39,036 nucleotides of DNA from an uncultured Muribaculaceae bacterium. GTDB lineage: Bacteria; Bacteroidota; Bacteroidia; Bacteroidales; Muribaculaceae. This document shows positions 8,568 through 19,657 of the stretch, piece after piece (position 1 is the stretch's first letter; every line of letters starts with the position of its first letter). Under the pieces are notes generated by a model. The model saw only the letters and a list, made by a program, of their open reading frames with translations, searched no databases and was not told the origin of the DNA. Made by a program: the position numbers and the translations under genes. The stretch covers positions 1 through 39,036 of the forward strand of contig CAJUKE010000028.1 in NCBI GenBank assembly GCA_910587075.1. The letters are read 5' to 3'.

Positions 8568-9155
8568 TTATAGCACTTTGAGGAGGGCCTCGGTGGCGCG
8601 CCGGCGGTGCGACACGGCGTTCTTCTCCTCGGCGGCCATCTCGGCGAAGGTGCGGGTGTCACCCTCGGGCACGAACACCGGGTCGTAGCCGAACCCGTCG
8701 GCGCCGCGGGGTTCCTCTATTATGCGCCCTTCGACGCTACCGCTGACGCATACCTCCTCGCCGCCCTCGCGCACGAGGGCCATGACGGTGCGGAATCGGG
8801 CCGAGCGGTCCTCCACCCCTTCGAGGTTGCGAAGAAGAAGCAGCATATTTGCCCGGGAGTCGTGCCCCTCCTCCCCTTCTGCCGCGGCGTAGCGCGCCGA
8901 GCGCACTCCGGGAGCGCCCCCGAGGGCGTCGACCTCCAGGCCGGTGTCATCGGCGAAGCAGGAGCAGCCGTATTTTCCGGCCACCCAGCGCGCTTTAAGC
9001 AGGGCGTTACCCTCAAGGGTAGGTTCGGTTTCGGGAATATCGTCATGGCACCCTATCTCGGCGAGGGATACCACTTCGAAGGCGTCGCCGAGAATCTGGC
9101 GCACCTCCAGCAGTTTATGGGCGTTGTTGGTCGCGAATACAAGACGCTGTTTCAT
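8568..9155 (-). CDS. rdgB: RdgB/HAM1 family non-canonical purine NTP pyrophosphatase
   Basis: A 195-residue cytoplasmic house-cleaning enzyme that hydrolyses dITP, ITP and XTP to monophosphates, preventing their incorporation into nucleic acid. The N-terminus has the family signature FATNNAHKLLEV (T-x-N-x-x-K, phosphate binding), followed by the ADDTGLEVDAL loop (about residues 67-77) containing the metal and base-specificity acidic residues, and GVRSARYA. The C-terminal FGYDPVF and SHR elements that contact the base are also present. Length is normal for the family. It lies 139 bp after leuS and 45 bp before porZ on the same strand, consistent with a housekeeping operon. The ATG at 9155 (MKQRLVFATNN) is the family-typical start. 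Confidence 0.96.
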   Translation of the reverse strand: MKQRLVFATNNAHKLLEVRQILGDAFEVVSLAEIGCHDDIPETEPTLEGNALLKARWVAGKYGCSCFADDTGLEVDALGGAPGVRSARYAAAEGEEGHDSRANMLLLLRNLEGVEDRSARFRTVMALVREGGEEVCVSGSVEGRIIEEPRGADGFGYDPVFVPEGDTRTFAEMAAEEKNAVSHRRRATEALLKVL

Positions 9156-9208
9156 ATCAAAGTAATAACGAGCTTTTCCCCCTTTTATTGTCGCGCCCCC
9201 AAACCAAT

Positions 9209-9239
9209 CCGCGCCGAACCTCGGGGAGGTCCGGCGCGG
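9209..9239 (-). terminator. Strong GC hairpin in the leuS-rdgB gap
   Basis: CCGCGCCG (9209-9216) and ACCTC (9218-9222) pair with GAGGT and CGGCGCGG (up to 9239) to form a stem of about 13 bp. No clear T-run follows on the minus strand, so it may act as a partial terminator or as an mRNA-stabilising intercistronic stem rather than a full stop. Confidence 0.45.
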
Positions 9240-9294
9240 CGTAAGGGGTCAAAACGGGTTTTGTCGCAGGTGCGAGCCGGCGAGGTGGCGAGGG

Positions 9295-12066
<2,772 letters not shown>

Positions 12067-12137
12067 ATTCTGAGTTTGAAAAAGTACCCGGATTCAGGGG
12101 GTATCCCGCGTTATGGTTTTCCGGGGTTTTAACGGGA

Positions 12138-13097
12138 TTATAACTTAAGGTCGCGGCTCATCGCGAGCATACGCTCAATCGGGCGCAGGGCCTTGGCGGC
12201 TATTTCGGGTTCTACCTTGATTTCGGGCGCCATGTCGCGGAGACAGTCGCGGAGCTTCTCCAGGGTGTTGAGCTTCATGAACGAGCAGTTGTTGCAGGCG
12301 CACCCGGCCTCCTCGGGGGGCGCGGGGATGAACTCCTTGTCGGGGCAGGCCTGGCGCATCTTGTGGAGGATGCCGCTCTCGGTGGCCACGATGAAGCGAC
12401 GGCAGGGGCTCTCGACGGCGTGCTTGAGCAGGGCGGCGGTGGAACCCACCACGTCGGCGGCGATAACCACCGGCTTCTTGCATTCGGGGTGGGCCAGCAC
12501 CTCGGCGTCGGGGTACTCCTTTTTAAGGTCGAGCAGCTTCTGGAGCGAGAACTGCTCGTGGACGTGGCACGCGCCGTCCCATATCGTCATCTCCCGCCCG
12601 GTGACGGAGCTGATGTAGCTCCCCAGGTTGCGGTCGGGTCCGAAGATGATTTTGGCGTCGGCGGGGAGGGCCTCAACGATCTGCCGGGCGTTGGACGAGG
12701 TGACCACCACGTCGGTCAGCGCCTTCACCGCGGCCGAGGTGTTGACGTAGCTCACCACCGTGTGGCCCGGGCGCGCCTTGACGAACTCCTCGAACTCCTC
12801 GGGCTGGCAGGAGTCGGCCAGCGAGCAACCGGCCTCGACGTCGGGCACGAGCACCGTCTTGTCGGGGCAGAGTATCTTCGCCGTCTCCCCCATGAAGTGC
12901 ACTCCGCAGACAACGATCACGGGGTTGTCGAGCCCCGTGGCCTTCTGGGCCAGGGCGAGCGAGTCGCCGGTAATGTCGGCCAGGTCCTGAATTTCGCCTA
13001 TGGTGTAATAGTGGGCCAGGATCGCCGCGCCGCGCTTCTTTTTCAGCTCGCGGATTTCCTCGACGAGTTCCGCGGTCCGGGAGTTTTCAACATCCAT
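12138..13097 (-). CDS. nadA: Quinolinate synthase
   Basis: A 319-residue quinolinate synthase A, which condenses iminoaspartate with dihydroxyacetone phosphate in de novo NAD synthesis and needs a [4Fe-4S] cluster. The early motif ILAHYYTIGEIQDLADITGDSL, interrupted here only for quoting, is diagnostic. Cluster-ligand cysteines are visible at VVCGVHFMGE, HPEC(KK) and in the C-terminal GCACNNCSFMKLN segment. It is the first gene of the leftward housekeeping run, 71 bp ahead of leuS, and faces dtd across the candidate origin region. The nadB and nadC partners are not in this window. The leader immediately upstream is very AT-rich, with no Shine-Dalgarno sequence. Confidence 0.97.
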   Translation of the reverse strand: MDVENSRTAELVEEIRELKKKRGAAILAHYYTIGEIQDLADITGDSLALAQKATGLDNPVIVVCGVHFMGETAKILCPDKTVLVPDVEAGCSLADSCQPEEFEEFVKARPGHTVVSYVNTSAAVKALTDVVVTSSNARQIVEALPADAKIIFGPDRNLGSYISSVTGREMTIWDGACHVHEQFSLQKLLDLKKEYPDAEVLAHPECKKPVVIAADVVGSTAALLKHAVESPCRRFIVATESGILHKMRQACPDKEFIPAPPEEAGCACNNCSFMKLNTLEKLRDCLRDMAPEIKVEPEIAAKALRPIERMLAMSRDLKL

Positions 13098-13296
13098 TTT
13101 TTATTAATTATATATTCTTTTATGAGAGAGAAAAAATTAATTGAAAAGTCAAAAATCCATCAGTATTAATAAAGGGTGTTGAAAGCCGTGATAACTTCCG
13201 GGGTCGGAATTTGGTAAAATGGGTTATCAAACCGCGGTCCGTGTTTATCTTCACGCTATCAACAATCCCCCTTCTGAGGATAAGCTGTTTGAAGGG

Positions 13297-13317
13297 TTAT
13301 CAACACGCTGTTGATAA
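13297..13317. repeat. Perfect inverted pair of DnaA-like boxes
   Basis: TTATCAACA and its reverse complement TGTTGATAA face each other across CGC. This is the best pair in the candidate origin and differs from the E. coli TTATCCACA consensus by one base per box. Confidence 0.7.
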
Positions 13318-13541
13318 GTCGCGAAGTTAATAACTTTCCGCGAGACTTGCCATTAAAAAGCGTTGAAAACCTCGTTGAAAACCGCTTTATATCTTCCGTG
13401 GCAGATGTTTGCGGGGGAGTCTCTTTTTCATAAGCCGCCAAAGGTGGCGCCGAGCCAAACTTCCGCGGAGTTTTTTACGAAAATGGTTTCAACAGGGTTT
13501 TGAACATGTTTTTCAACATATGTTTTCACGGCTTTTTCGCG

Positions 13542-13549
13542 TAACTTCG
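13542..13549 (+). promoter_or_regulatory. Possible -7 box of dtd (TAACTTCG)
   Basis: TAACTTCG differs by one base from TAnnTTTG and lies about 54 bases before the preferred dtd start. A recognisable -33 element is absent. Confidence 0.35.
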
Positions 13550-13602
13550 CGGCGGATCCGGCAAGGAATCCACTAATGAAAAAAACAGAAAAAATAAGCC
13601 AT

Positions 13603-14055
13603 ATGAGAATAGTGATACAGCGCGTGTCGAGGGCCTCGGTGGAGGTCGACGCGGAGGTAGTCGGGGCCATCGGCCGGGGGCTGATGGTGCTCGTCGGAGT
13701 GGAGGAAGGTGACACCGAGGATGACGCCCGGTGGCTCGCCGCGAAGACCGCCGGACTCCGCGTTTTCGACGACGAGGAGGGGGTGATGAACCGCTCCGCG
13801 GCCGACGTCGGAGGGGAGGTTTTGGCCGTGAGCCAGTTTACACTGACGGCCTCCACCCGCAAGGGGAACCGCCCGAGCTACATCCGCGCGGCGCGCCACG
13901 AGACCGCCGTCCCGCTCTACGAACTGTACTGCCGCCTTGTGGAGGAAGCACTCGGCCGCCCCACCCGCAAGGGTGTTTTCGGGGCCGATATGAAAGTGTC
14001 GCTCGTCAACGACGGCCCCGTCACCATCATCATCGACTCCCGCCTGAGAGAGTGA
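13603..14055 (+). CDS. dtd: D-aminoacyl-tRNA deacylase
   Basis: A 150-residue Dtd, which hydrolyses D-aminoacyl-tRNAs (notably D-Tyr-tRNA) in the cytoplasm to keep D-amino acids out of proteins. The enzyme's two signature elements are present: SQFTLTASTRKGNRPSY (residues about 78-94, catalytic Thr region) and the Gly-cisPro motif in DGPVTIIID near the C-terminus. An in-frame ATG exists nine codons upstream (13576), but the internal ATG at 13603 gives the conserved N-terminus MRIVIQRVSRASV and the usual length of about 150, so it is chosen here; the A-rich stretch before it is a typical Bacteroidetes leader. It is a single-gene transcript closed by a strong terminator. Confidence 0.95.
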   Translation: MRIVIQRVSRASVEVDAEVVGAIGRGLMVLVGVEEGDTEDDARWLAAKTAGLRVFDDEEGVMNRSAADVGGEVLAVSQFTLTASTRKGNRPSYIRAARHETAVPLYELYCRLVEEALGRPTRKGVFGADMKVSLVNDGPVTIIIDSRLRE

Positions 14056-14076
14056 TAAAAAGTACCCGAAAATGCG

Positions 14077-14121
14077 GCAGACCCGCAAGGTTGTTTTCCT
14101 TGCGGGTCTGCTACGTTTTTT
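14077..14121 (+). terminator. Rho-independent terminator of dtd, possibly bidirectional
   Basis: A perfect 14-bp stem (GCAGACCCGCAAGG at 14077-14090 pairing with 14098-14111) with a 7-base loop is followed by TACG and six T (14116-14121). The receptor gene on the other strand ends at 14149 and could use the same hairpin. Confidence 0.9.
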
Positions 14122-14148
14122 CTGTAATATGGAGGTGCCGGGTTAGCG

Positions 14149-17001
14149 TTAGTGGCGCATGCCGGGAGGGGGGCCGCCGGGGCCGCGACGACCGCCGGGG
14201 CCACCGGGACCGTAGCCGCCGTTGGAGCGCGACTGGGGCTCGTTGCCTTTGCCGAAGGTGTTGAAGCGGTAGGTGAAGGTGAGCATGAAGTAGCGCGTGA
14301 GCGAGTTGTACTCGGTGTTGTCGATGTAGTTGGCCGACACCGTGCGGTTCACAGTCTGGCGCTGCTGCAGGAGGTCGTAGCCTTTGAGCTGTATGGTCGC
14401 GGCGTCGCCGGGAAGGAACTGGTAGGAGATGGAGGCGTTCCACATCCATTCGTTCTGCTCGTAGCCCGCGGCGTAGCCGGTGGAGGCGGTATAGTTGAGG
14501 TCGGTCGCGAGCACGATGCCGAAGGGCGCGTACCAGGTGCCGTTGAAGCCTCCGCCGTAGTTGTGGATTGTTGTGGAGGCGATGCGGTCGAGCGAGTTGT
14601 GGGAGAAGTTCACGCGGTAGCGGGGTCGTAGCTCCAGCTCAAGGTTCTTCGGGCGGAAGGCGATGGAGGGGCTTTCGGCGAATGTGAGCGTTCCGGCGCG
14701 GTTGAAGAGGTTGTTGTTATAGCCTGCCGACTGGCGGTACATCACGAAGACGTTGTTGTTGAACGACCAGAGTTTCGAGGCACCGAGCGGCTGGGAGAAC
14801 ATATTCATAAGGCGCATATTCCACACTCCGTTCACATTCTCGTAGGTGGTGACGCGTCCGCCGGAGTTGGCGTTCGACATCGTGCGCGAGATGATGGAGT
14901 TCTGCTCCAGCCCGGCGTTGAGCATCGTCATGATCGAGCGCTGGTGGTCCTGGTTGAAGCTCTGGTAGCGGAGCATCAGGTTGTGGCTGAACGAGGGTTT
15001 CAGGCCGGGGTTACCGCGGACCACGTTGAGGGGGTTGGAGTAGTCGGGCACGGGCTGCAGCTGGGTCATCGAGGGCTGCGAGGAGCGTCCGTTGTAGAAC
15101 ATCGTCAGCGAGGTCTGCTTCGACCATTTGTAGCGGAAGCGGAGGAAGGGGGCGTAGTTCCATACCCATCGCTCGGGGATGCTCTTCTCGGAGCGGGTGA
15201 GGTTTTCGGATTTCGACATCGAGGGAACGGCGGCCATACCTAACTCAAGGTTGTAGAGCTTCGACACCTTTTTATAACCCAGACGTATCTCCTGGGTCAT
15301 GAAGTCGTTGCGGAAGGAGTTTGAGAGGGTGTCGTTGTGGAGCCATTCGTCGAGCACGGGGTCGCCCGTCGGGCCGTCGTGGTAGAAAATCTGCTGGCGG
15401 CTAACGTCCTTGTCGGCGTTGTTCCAGCGATACTGCACGCGGTAGCTGAGGGTTAGGAAGTTTCCGCGGGCCACGTCGCCCAGGGGCTCGGTCCAGCTCA
15501 GGCGGGCGGTGACGTTGTTGGCCCAGGTGTGCGACGAGGTGAGTTCGTCGTAGGAGTCGACAGAGTCGTTTTTCAGCCAGTTCTTGAGTCGGTAGAACAC
15601 GTTGTGGGTGTAGGCTTCCTCATCCTCGCGCACGTCGGAGAAGCGGTAGTTGGCCATCACGGAGAACGAACGGCCGCGGCGCGAGCGGAAGTTGTGGTTG
15701 TAGATCAGTCGACCGCCGAACTCCCATGATTTACCCTTGTCGTAGGAGTTGTTCCGGCTCTGGTTAACGAGCGCCTCGGGGGCCATGTAGCCGCTGTAGA
15801 GGGTGTCGGTGGAGAGAGCCGCGGAGTTGTTCTGGTTGTACGACATATAGGGGCGGAAGTCGATGGTGTTGAACGAGTCGGGCTTCCACTCAACGCGGAA
15901 GTCGGCGCGCACGTTGTGCCCCTTGTCGCGGGTGTCCTTGAAGGAGTTGTCGTAGGAGGCGGAGTCGGGGAATAGGTACTCGCGGTTCTGGCGGGTGCGG
16001 GTGTGGAGGTTGGTGTGTGAGTACAGCACGTTGCCCCCGACGCGTAAAATCTCCTCCTTGCCGAGGTTGAAGTTGACGCCGAACGACTGCGACTCGTTGA
16101 TGCCCTGGCTACCGCCGAACCGGCGGAAGCGGGAGCCGTTGCCGTCGGTGAATCCGAGGTCGTTGGTGTTGTTGGCGGAGCCGAGGAAAGTGATCTGGTT
16201 GCCGTTCCAGAAGCGGTTGATGTTGAAATTGGCCTGGTAGCGGTTGTCGGTGCCGTAGCCCCCCTCGACAGTGCCGAACCAACCGTTTTTCATATCTTTC
16301 TTCACGGTGAGGTTGATCACGGTTTCGTCCTCGCCGTCGTCAACGCCTGTGAGGCGTGCCAGGTCGCTCTTGCGGTCGACAACCTGGAGCTTCTCCACCA
16401 TGTTCACGGGGATGTTCTTTGAGGCTACCTTGGGGTCGTCGGCGAAGAATTCCTTCCCTTCGATAGTGATTTTCGTTATCTCCTTGCCGTTGATGGTGAT
16501 TTTGCCTTCGGAGTCGACCTCGGCGCCGGGGAGTCGCTTGAGCAGGTCCTCGACCACGGCGTTGGGCTGGGTTTTGTATGAGTCGGCGTTGAACTCGATG
16601 GTGTCCTCCATAACCTTGATTGGGGTCTTCACGCCGATTACGGTAGTCTCCTGGAGCATCACGGAGGACTCGGTTACGCGGAGGGTGTCGGCACTGGCGT
16701 TGCGGCCGTTGACGCGCACATCGCGGAACGCTTTGTTGTAGCCGATATATCCGGCCTCGACGATGTAGTTGCCGTTGTTGACACCGGCTATGGTGAAGCG
16801 TCCGTTGAGGTCGGCGACTCCGCCGCGCACGAAGGAGCTGTCCTTTTTAGCGAGAATTCTAACTGTGGCGTCGGGCATTGCCTCCCCCTGAGGGTCGGTA
16901 ACCACGCCTGATATGTTGTAAGCGGCGGCGGCGAGGGTCATCGCGGCGGCCGGGAGAAGCAACAAGCGTCGCATCGAGCCTGTCGGTCTGTTATGCGTCA
17001 T
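14149..17001 (-). CDS. Outer-membrane beta-barrel receptor with carboxypeptidase-regulatory-like domain
   Basis: A TonB-receptor-like outer-membrane protein of about 950 residues. After a signal peptide (MRRLLLLPAAAMTLAAAA) comes a CarboxypepD_reg-like domain (ISGVVTDPQGEAMPDATVRIL ... GRFTIAGVNNGNYIVEAGYIGY), then a plug-like region (LQETTVIGVKTPIKVMEDTIEF, VVEDLLKRLPGAEVDSEGKI) and a long barrel ending in aromatic-terminated strands (YFMLTFTYRF). The last 30 residues form a Gly/Pro/Arg-rich tail. No SusD-like lipoprotein is adjacent, so this is a solitary receptor of the OMP_b-brl_3 kind rather than a polysaccharide-utilisation SusC; the ligand is unknown. Start: ATG at 17001 (MTHNRPTG) or ATG at 16974 (MRRLLLL) both give a signal peptide; the longer open frame to 17091 lacks one and runs through the leader repeats. 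Confidence 0.85.
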   Translation of the reverse strand: MTHNRPTGSMRRLLLLPAAAMTLAAAAYNISGVVTDPQGEAMPDATVRILAKKDSSFVRGGVADLNGRFTIAGVNNGNYIVEAGYIGYNKAFRDVRVNGRNASADTLRVTESSVMLQETTVIGVKTPIKVMEDTIEFNADSYKTQPNAVVEDLLKRLPGAEVDSEGKITINGKEITKITIEGKEFFADDPKVASKNIPVNMVEKLQVVDRKSDLARLTGVDDGEDETVINLTVKKDMKNGWFGTVEGGYGTDNRYQANFNINRFWNGNQITFLGSANNTNDLGFTDGNGSRFRRFGGSQGINESQSFGVNFNLGKEEILRVGGNVLYSHTNLHTRTRQNREYLFPDSASYDNSFKDTRDKGHNVRADFRVEWKPDSFNTIDFRPYMSYNQNNSAALSTDTLYSGYMAPEALVNQSRNNSYDKGKSWEFGGRLIYNHNFRSRRGRSFSVMANYRFSDVREDEEAYTHNVFYRLKNWLKNDSVDSYDELTSSHTWANNVTARLSWTEPLGDVARGNFLTLSYRVQYRWNNADKDVSRQQIFYHDGPTGDPVLDEWLHNDTLSNSFRNDFMTQEIRLGYKKVSKLYNLELGMAAVPSMSKSENLTRSEKSIPERWVWNYAPFLRFRYKWSKQTSLTMFYNGRSSQPSMTQLQPVPDYSNPLNVVRGNPGLKPSFSHNLMLRYQSFNQDHQRSIMTMLNAGLEQNSIISRTMSNANSGGRVTTYENVNGVWNMRLMNMFSQPLGASKLWSFNNNVFVMYRQSAGYNNNLFNRAGTLTFAESPSIAFRPKNLELELRPRYRVNFSHNSLDRIASTTIHNYGGGFNGTWYAPFGIVLATDLNYTASTGYAAGYEQNEWMWNASISYQFLPGDAATIQLKGYDLLQQRQTVNRTVSANYIDNTEYNSLTRYFMLTFTYRFNTFGKGNEPQSRSNGGYGPGGPGGRRGPGGPPPGMRH

Positions 17002-17021
17002 CTGATCTGGGAACTGAAAAA

Positions 17022-17057
17022 GTGGAAACCTTGTAATGAATGGAAACCTATTAATAG
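17022..17057 (-). repeat. Imperfect two-copy leader repeat, 18-bp period
   Basis: Plus-strand units at 17022-17039 and 17040-17057 share TGGAAACCT and TAAT in register (13 of 18 positions). On the minus strand this places two AGGTTTCCA blocks about 25-55 bases upstream of the receptor's ATG, within its likely 5' UTR. Confidence 0.6.
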
Positions 17058-17376
17058 ACCCCGCGCCGCGCGCAAGGTTTAAAGCACGCATATATAAAAA
17101 GGAGGATGCGCTTCGCGCACCGGCAGCGAGCTGCCCGCACGATGGACAAAAGCCATGCGGGGGAGGGGCCTTTTGGAGGAGGGAGAAAGGCCGCGGGGAG
17201 GAGGGGGCTTTGCTGCCTTCGCTCGGCTTCCGCCTTGCGCACCTCGCGGATGGAAGGAAGGGACTTCGGGCTTCGCCCTCACACGGAACGACAAGGCGAG
17301 GGAGAGGAGTGAAGGGTGAAAAGGTGAAGAGTGAAGGAGGCGGCGATGGAAGGGATGGAAAGGGGGGGAGGGGAGG
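17058..17376. other. Noncoding, purine-skewed spacer with small hairpins
   Basis: The gap between the receptor leader and the lpxA terminator holds no convincing gene. It contains short perfect hairpins (TGCGCTTCGCGCA near 17107, GGCAGC/GCTGCC near 17122, a CTTCGGGCTTCGCCC-type stem near 17266) and an almost uninterrupted G/A-rich plus-strand tract from about 17290 to 17380. Short open frames across it are low-complexity and are not called. Confidence 0.5.
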
Positions 17377-17412
17377 AAAAAGGCGCGCCTTTCCGCGGGG
17401 GAAGGGCGCGCC
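17377..17412 (-). terminator. Terminator at the end of the efflux/lpxA operon
   Basis: On the minus strand a GGCGCGCCCTTCC arm pairs with GGAAAGGCGCGCC across a short loop and is followed by TTTTT (17381-17377). It begins 22 bases after the lpxA stop codon. Confidence 0.8.
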
Positions 17413-17433
17413 GGTGTATGGGGGATGGCTCCG

Positions 17434-18222
17434 TCAGTCGGCCAGGTCGAGGGGAATGGCGACGATGCGGGAGTTGTTGGAACGGATGAAGTTGAGGATT
17501 TCAGAGCGGACTTCGGAGGGCTCGATGTCGGCCTCGATGCGGCGCATGGCGTTGTAAAGCGAGATGCCGCTCTGGTAGATGTTGCGGTAGGCTTTGGCGA
17601 TGTCGTCGATCTGCTGGTCGGTGAAATCCTTCTTGCGCATGATGTAGGCGTTGATGCCGAAGTATGCGGCGGGGTTGTGGGCGATGATTACATAGGGGGG
17701 CACGTTGCCAGAGATGCGGCAGCCACCCTTTATGAGTACCCATTTGCCAACTTTCGAGCCTTCGTGGAGCACGCAGTTGGAGGAGAGGATGGAGCATTCA
17801 TCGATCTCGCAGTCGCCGGCCACGGTAACGCCGTTGCCGAGAACGCAGTGGCCCATCACCTTGGTGTCGTGGCCAACGTGGGCGTCGGCCATGATGAAGG
17901 TGTCGGAGCCGATGGTGGTGGCTCCTTCGGGTCGGATGCCGCGGTTTATGATGACGTGCTCGCGGATGACAACGTTATCGCCGATCTCGCAGCGGGTGTC
18001 CTCCCCTTTCCAGCGGAAGTCCTGGGGTTCGGCCCCGACGATCGCGCCCTGGAACACTCGGCACCCTTTCCCCATAGTGGTGCCTTTCATGATGGAGGCG
18101 TAGGGGAAAATCTCGCAGTCGTCGCCGATTTCGACGTTCTTGTCGATAAAGGCGAAGGGGTGGACCGTTACGTTGTTTCCGAGCTTGGCGGAGGGGTCAA
18201 CGTGGGCAAGAGAACTAATCAT
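17434..18222 (-). CDS. lpxA: LpxA-like acyl-ACP--UDP-N-acetylglucosamine O-acyltransferase
   Basis: A 262-residue left-handed beta-helix acyltransferase that performs the first step of lipid A synthesis, 3-O-acylation of UDP-GlcNAc, in the cytoplasm. Hexapeptide repeats run from residue 1 to about 185 (IHPxAxIG-type turns such as AHVDPSAKLGNN, AFIDKNVEIGDD). The catalytic His is in ADAHVGHD (near residue 118; His125 in E. coli), and the VPPYVIIAHNPA and GINAYIMRKKDF stretches lead into the C-terminal helical domain typical of LpxA. It begins 28 bp after the outer-membrane channel gene and is the last gene of the RND efflux operon. It is not accompanied by lpxC-fabZ or lpxD, its usual Bacteroidales neighbours, so it could be the sole copy relocated or a second paralogue. 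Confidence 0.93.
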   Translation of the reverse strand: MISSLAHVDPSAKLGNNVTVHPFAFIDKNVEIGDDCEIFPYASIMKGTTMGKGCRVFQGAIVGAEPQDFRWKGEDTRCEIGDNVVIREHVIINRGIRPEGATTIGSDTFIMADAHVGHDTKVMGHCVLGNGVTVAGDCEIDECSILSSNCVLHEGSKVGKWVLIKGGCRISGNVPPYVIIAHNPAAYFGINAYIMRKKDFTDQQIDDIAKAYRNIYQSGISLYNAMRRIEADIEPSEVRSEILNFIRSNNSRIVAIPLDLAD

Positions 18223-18250
18223 ATAAATTGTGTTTTAGATGGTTGGGGGG

Positions 18251-19648
18251 TTAACGGCCGCCACCGAGGCTCTGGTAGAGGCTGATGAGCGCGCGGTCGC
18301 GGGCGAGCTCGGTCGAGAGGTAGTTCATCTGGGCCGAGAGGAGCGACGACTGCGCGGTGAGCACTTCGAGGTAGGTAGTTGAGCCGCCGTTGTAGGCGAA
18401 GAGGTCGTTGGTGTATTCGACGGCCTTGGAGAGGGCGTCGACCTGCTTTACCAGTAGTGTGGCCTTCTCGGTCTGCTTGTCGAAGTTCACGATGTTGTCC
18501 TGCACTTCGGCGGCGGCGCTCAGGAGCTTGTAGCGGAAGTTGTTGAGGGCCTGCTGCTGCTGAGCCTTTGTGCCTTTGAGGTTGGCGATGTTGGCTCCGC
18601 GGGAGAAGAGGGGCGCGGTGAGCGAGCCGACGAGGTTCTCAAACCATTTTCCGGGGTTCATGATGAAGGAGCCCACGGAGTTGGTGAAACCGCCGTTGGA
18701 GGTGAAGGAAATCGAGGGGTAGAAGTTGGCGCGGGCCGAGTTGGTCGCGTAGTAGGCAGTAGCGAGGCTCTCCTCGGCTGCTCGCACGTCGGGGCGCTGG
18801 GCGAGTTCGCGCATGGGCACGCCGTCGCGGATAATGGCGGGGGCGCTCATATGGGCGTTGCCGGGGATGGCGTACTTGCGGGGGCTCTCGTTGAGCAGCA
18901 GTGCGAAGGTGTTGTTGGCGGCGTCGAGCGATGCTTCAAGCTCGGCGATCTGGGCCAGGATGCTGTAGAGCTGGCCCTCGCTCTGCACGACGGCGGCCTC
19001 GGTTGTGCGGCCGGCCTCCTTGAAGTCCTTCATGGTCTGCACGCTCTGCTTCCACAGCTCGGCGGTCTCGCGGGAGAGGGTAAGCTGCGATTCGAGACAG
19101 GAGATGGAGTAGTAGGTGGTGGCTACCGCCCCGATAATCTGCGAGCGCACAGCCTGCTGGTAGTCCTGCTGGAGTCGCAGGGCGGCCTCGGCGCCGCGCT
19201 TGCGGTTGAGGGTTTTGCCGAACACGTCGAACTCCCAGGAAATCGACAGGGGGATGGTGTAGGTCTTCGACCAGTCGGTCATCATGGGCACGTCGTGGAA
19301 CTTCGAGAGGTTCCCCTGGGCCGAGAGGGCCACGGAAGGGAGGTAGCTCAGGCGGGCGCCGAGCACGTTGGCGCGGGCCACCTCGACGTTGAGGCGCGCG
19401 TTTTCGAGGTCGTTATTGTTGACCAGCGCGCGGGCAATGAAGTCCTGGAGCAGGGGGTCGGTGAATACCTGCTGCCACTGGAGGTTGCCGAACGCGAGTG
19501 AGTCGGGGGTCTGTTTCGACACCTCGGCATACTCCCGGGTGTCGGGAGTATCCGTAGGCATGTCGAATTTCTTGTAAATGTGGCACGACGAGAGCATCGA
19601 CAGGGCAGCGCCTGTGGCCAGGGTCAGTGCTATTTTATTGGATTTCAT
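18251..19648 (-). CDS. Efflux outer-membrane channel lipoprotein (NodT/OprM-like)
   Basis: A 465-residue TolC-family outer-membrane factor. A lipobox (LSSC, Cys22) follows a signal sequence, indicating lipid anchoring. The body shows two repeated OEP modules: helix-rich segments such as ARALVNNNDLENARLNVEVARANV and SFTSNGGFTNS..NPGKWFENLVGSLTAPLFSRG, and the LAQRPDVRAAEESLATAYYATNSARANFYPSI signature (shown in part) near residues 284-315. It forms the exit duct for the tripartite pump encoded just upstream. The start codon is 9 bp after the pump's stop, so the genes are translationally close. The ATG at 19648 gives the signal peptide. Confidence 0.94.
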   Translation of the reverse strand: MKSNKIALTLATGAALSMLSSCHIYKKFDMPTDTPDTREYAEVSKQTPDSLAFGNLQWQQVFTDPLLQDFIARALVNNNDLENARLNVEVARANVLGARLSYLPSVALSAQGNLSKFHDVPMMTDWSKTYTIPLSISWEFDVFGKTLNRKRGAEAALRLQQDYQQAVRSQIIGAVATTYYSISCLESQLTLSRETAELWKQSVQTMKDFKEAGRTTEAAVVQSEGQLYSILAQIAELEASLDAANNTFALLLNESPRKYAIPGNAHMSAPAIIRDGVPMRELAQRPDVRAAEESLATAYYATNSARANFYPSISFTSNGGFTNSVGSFIMNPGKWFENLVGSLTAPLFSRGANIANLKGTKAQQQQALNNFRYKLLSAAAEVQDNIVNFDKQTEKATLLVKQVDALSKAVEYTNDLFAYNGGSTTYLEVLTAQSSLLSAQMNYLSTELARDRALISLYQSLGGGR

Positions 19649-19657
19649 CGGATGTTA

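Larger units (their letters stand above)
13098..13575. other. Candidate replication origin (oriC): AT-rich block plus DnaA-box-like cluster
   Basis: A noncoding gap of about 480 bp separates the leftward nadA and the rightward dtd. It begins with a very AT-rich block (about 13098-13175) that could serve as the unwinding element. It then carries many DnaA-box-like sequences: TTATCAACA at 13297-13305 and its exact reverse complement at 13309-13317, CTATCAACA at 13256-13264, TTATCAAAC near 13223, two CGTTGAAAA copies near 13361 and 13373, GTTTCAACA near 13486, and TTTTCAACA near 13510. Density and divergent gene orientation support an origin; dnaA itself is not in the window. In many Bacteroidetes oriC is not next to dnaA. 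The alternative is a regulatory region bound by DnaA. Confidence 0.5.

Noticed and set aside
9209..9239. Full rho-independent terminator between leuS and rdgB
   Set aside because: The stem is strong but no T-run follows on the minus strand, so it is kept only as a low-confidence hairpin.
14149..17001. SusC of a polysaccharide-utilisation locus
   Set aside because: No SusD-like lipoprotein, glycan hydrolase or sensor is adjacent; the barrel resembles solitary OMP_b-brl_3 receptors.
17036..17557. 173-residue frame in the receptor-lpxA gap
   Set aside because: Low-complexity Arg/Gly sequence overlapping the lpxA 3' end and its terminator; no family resemblance.
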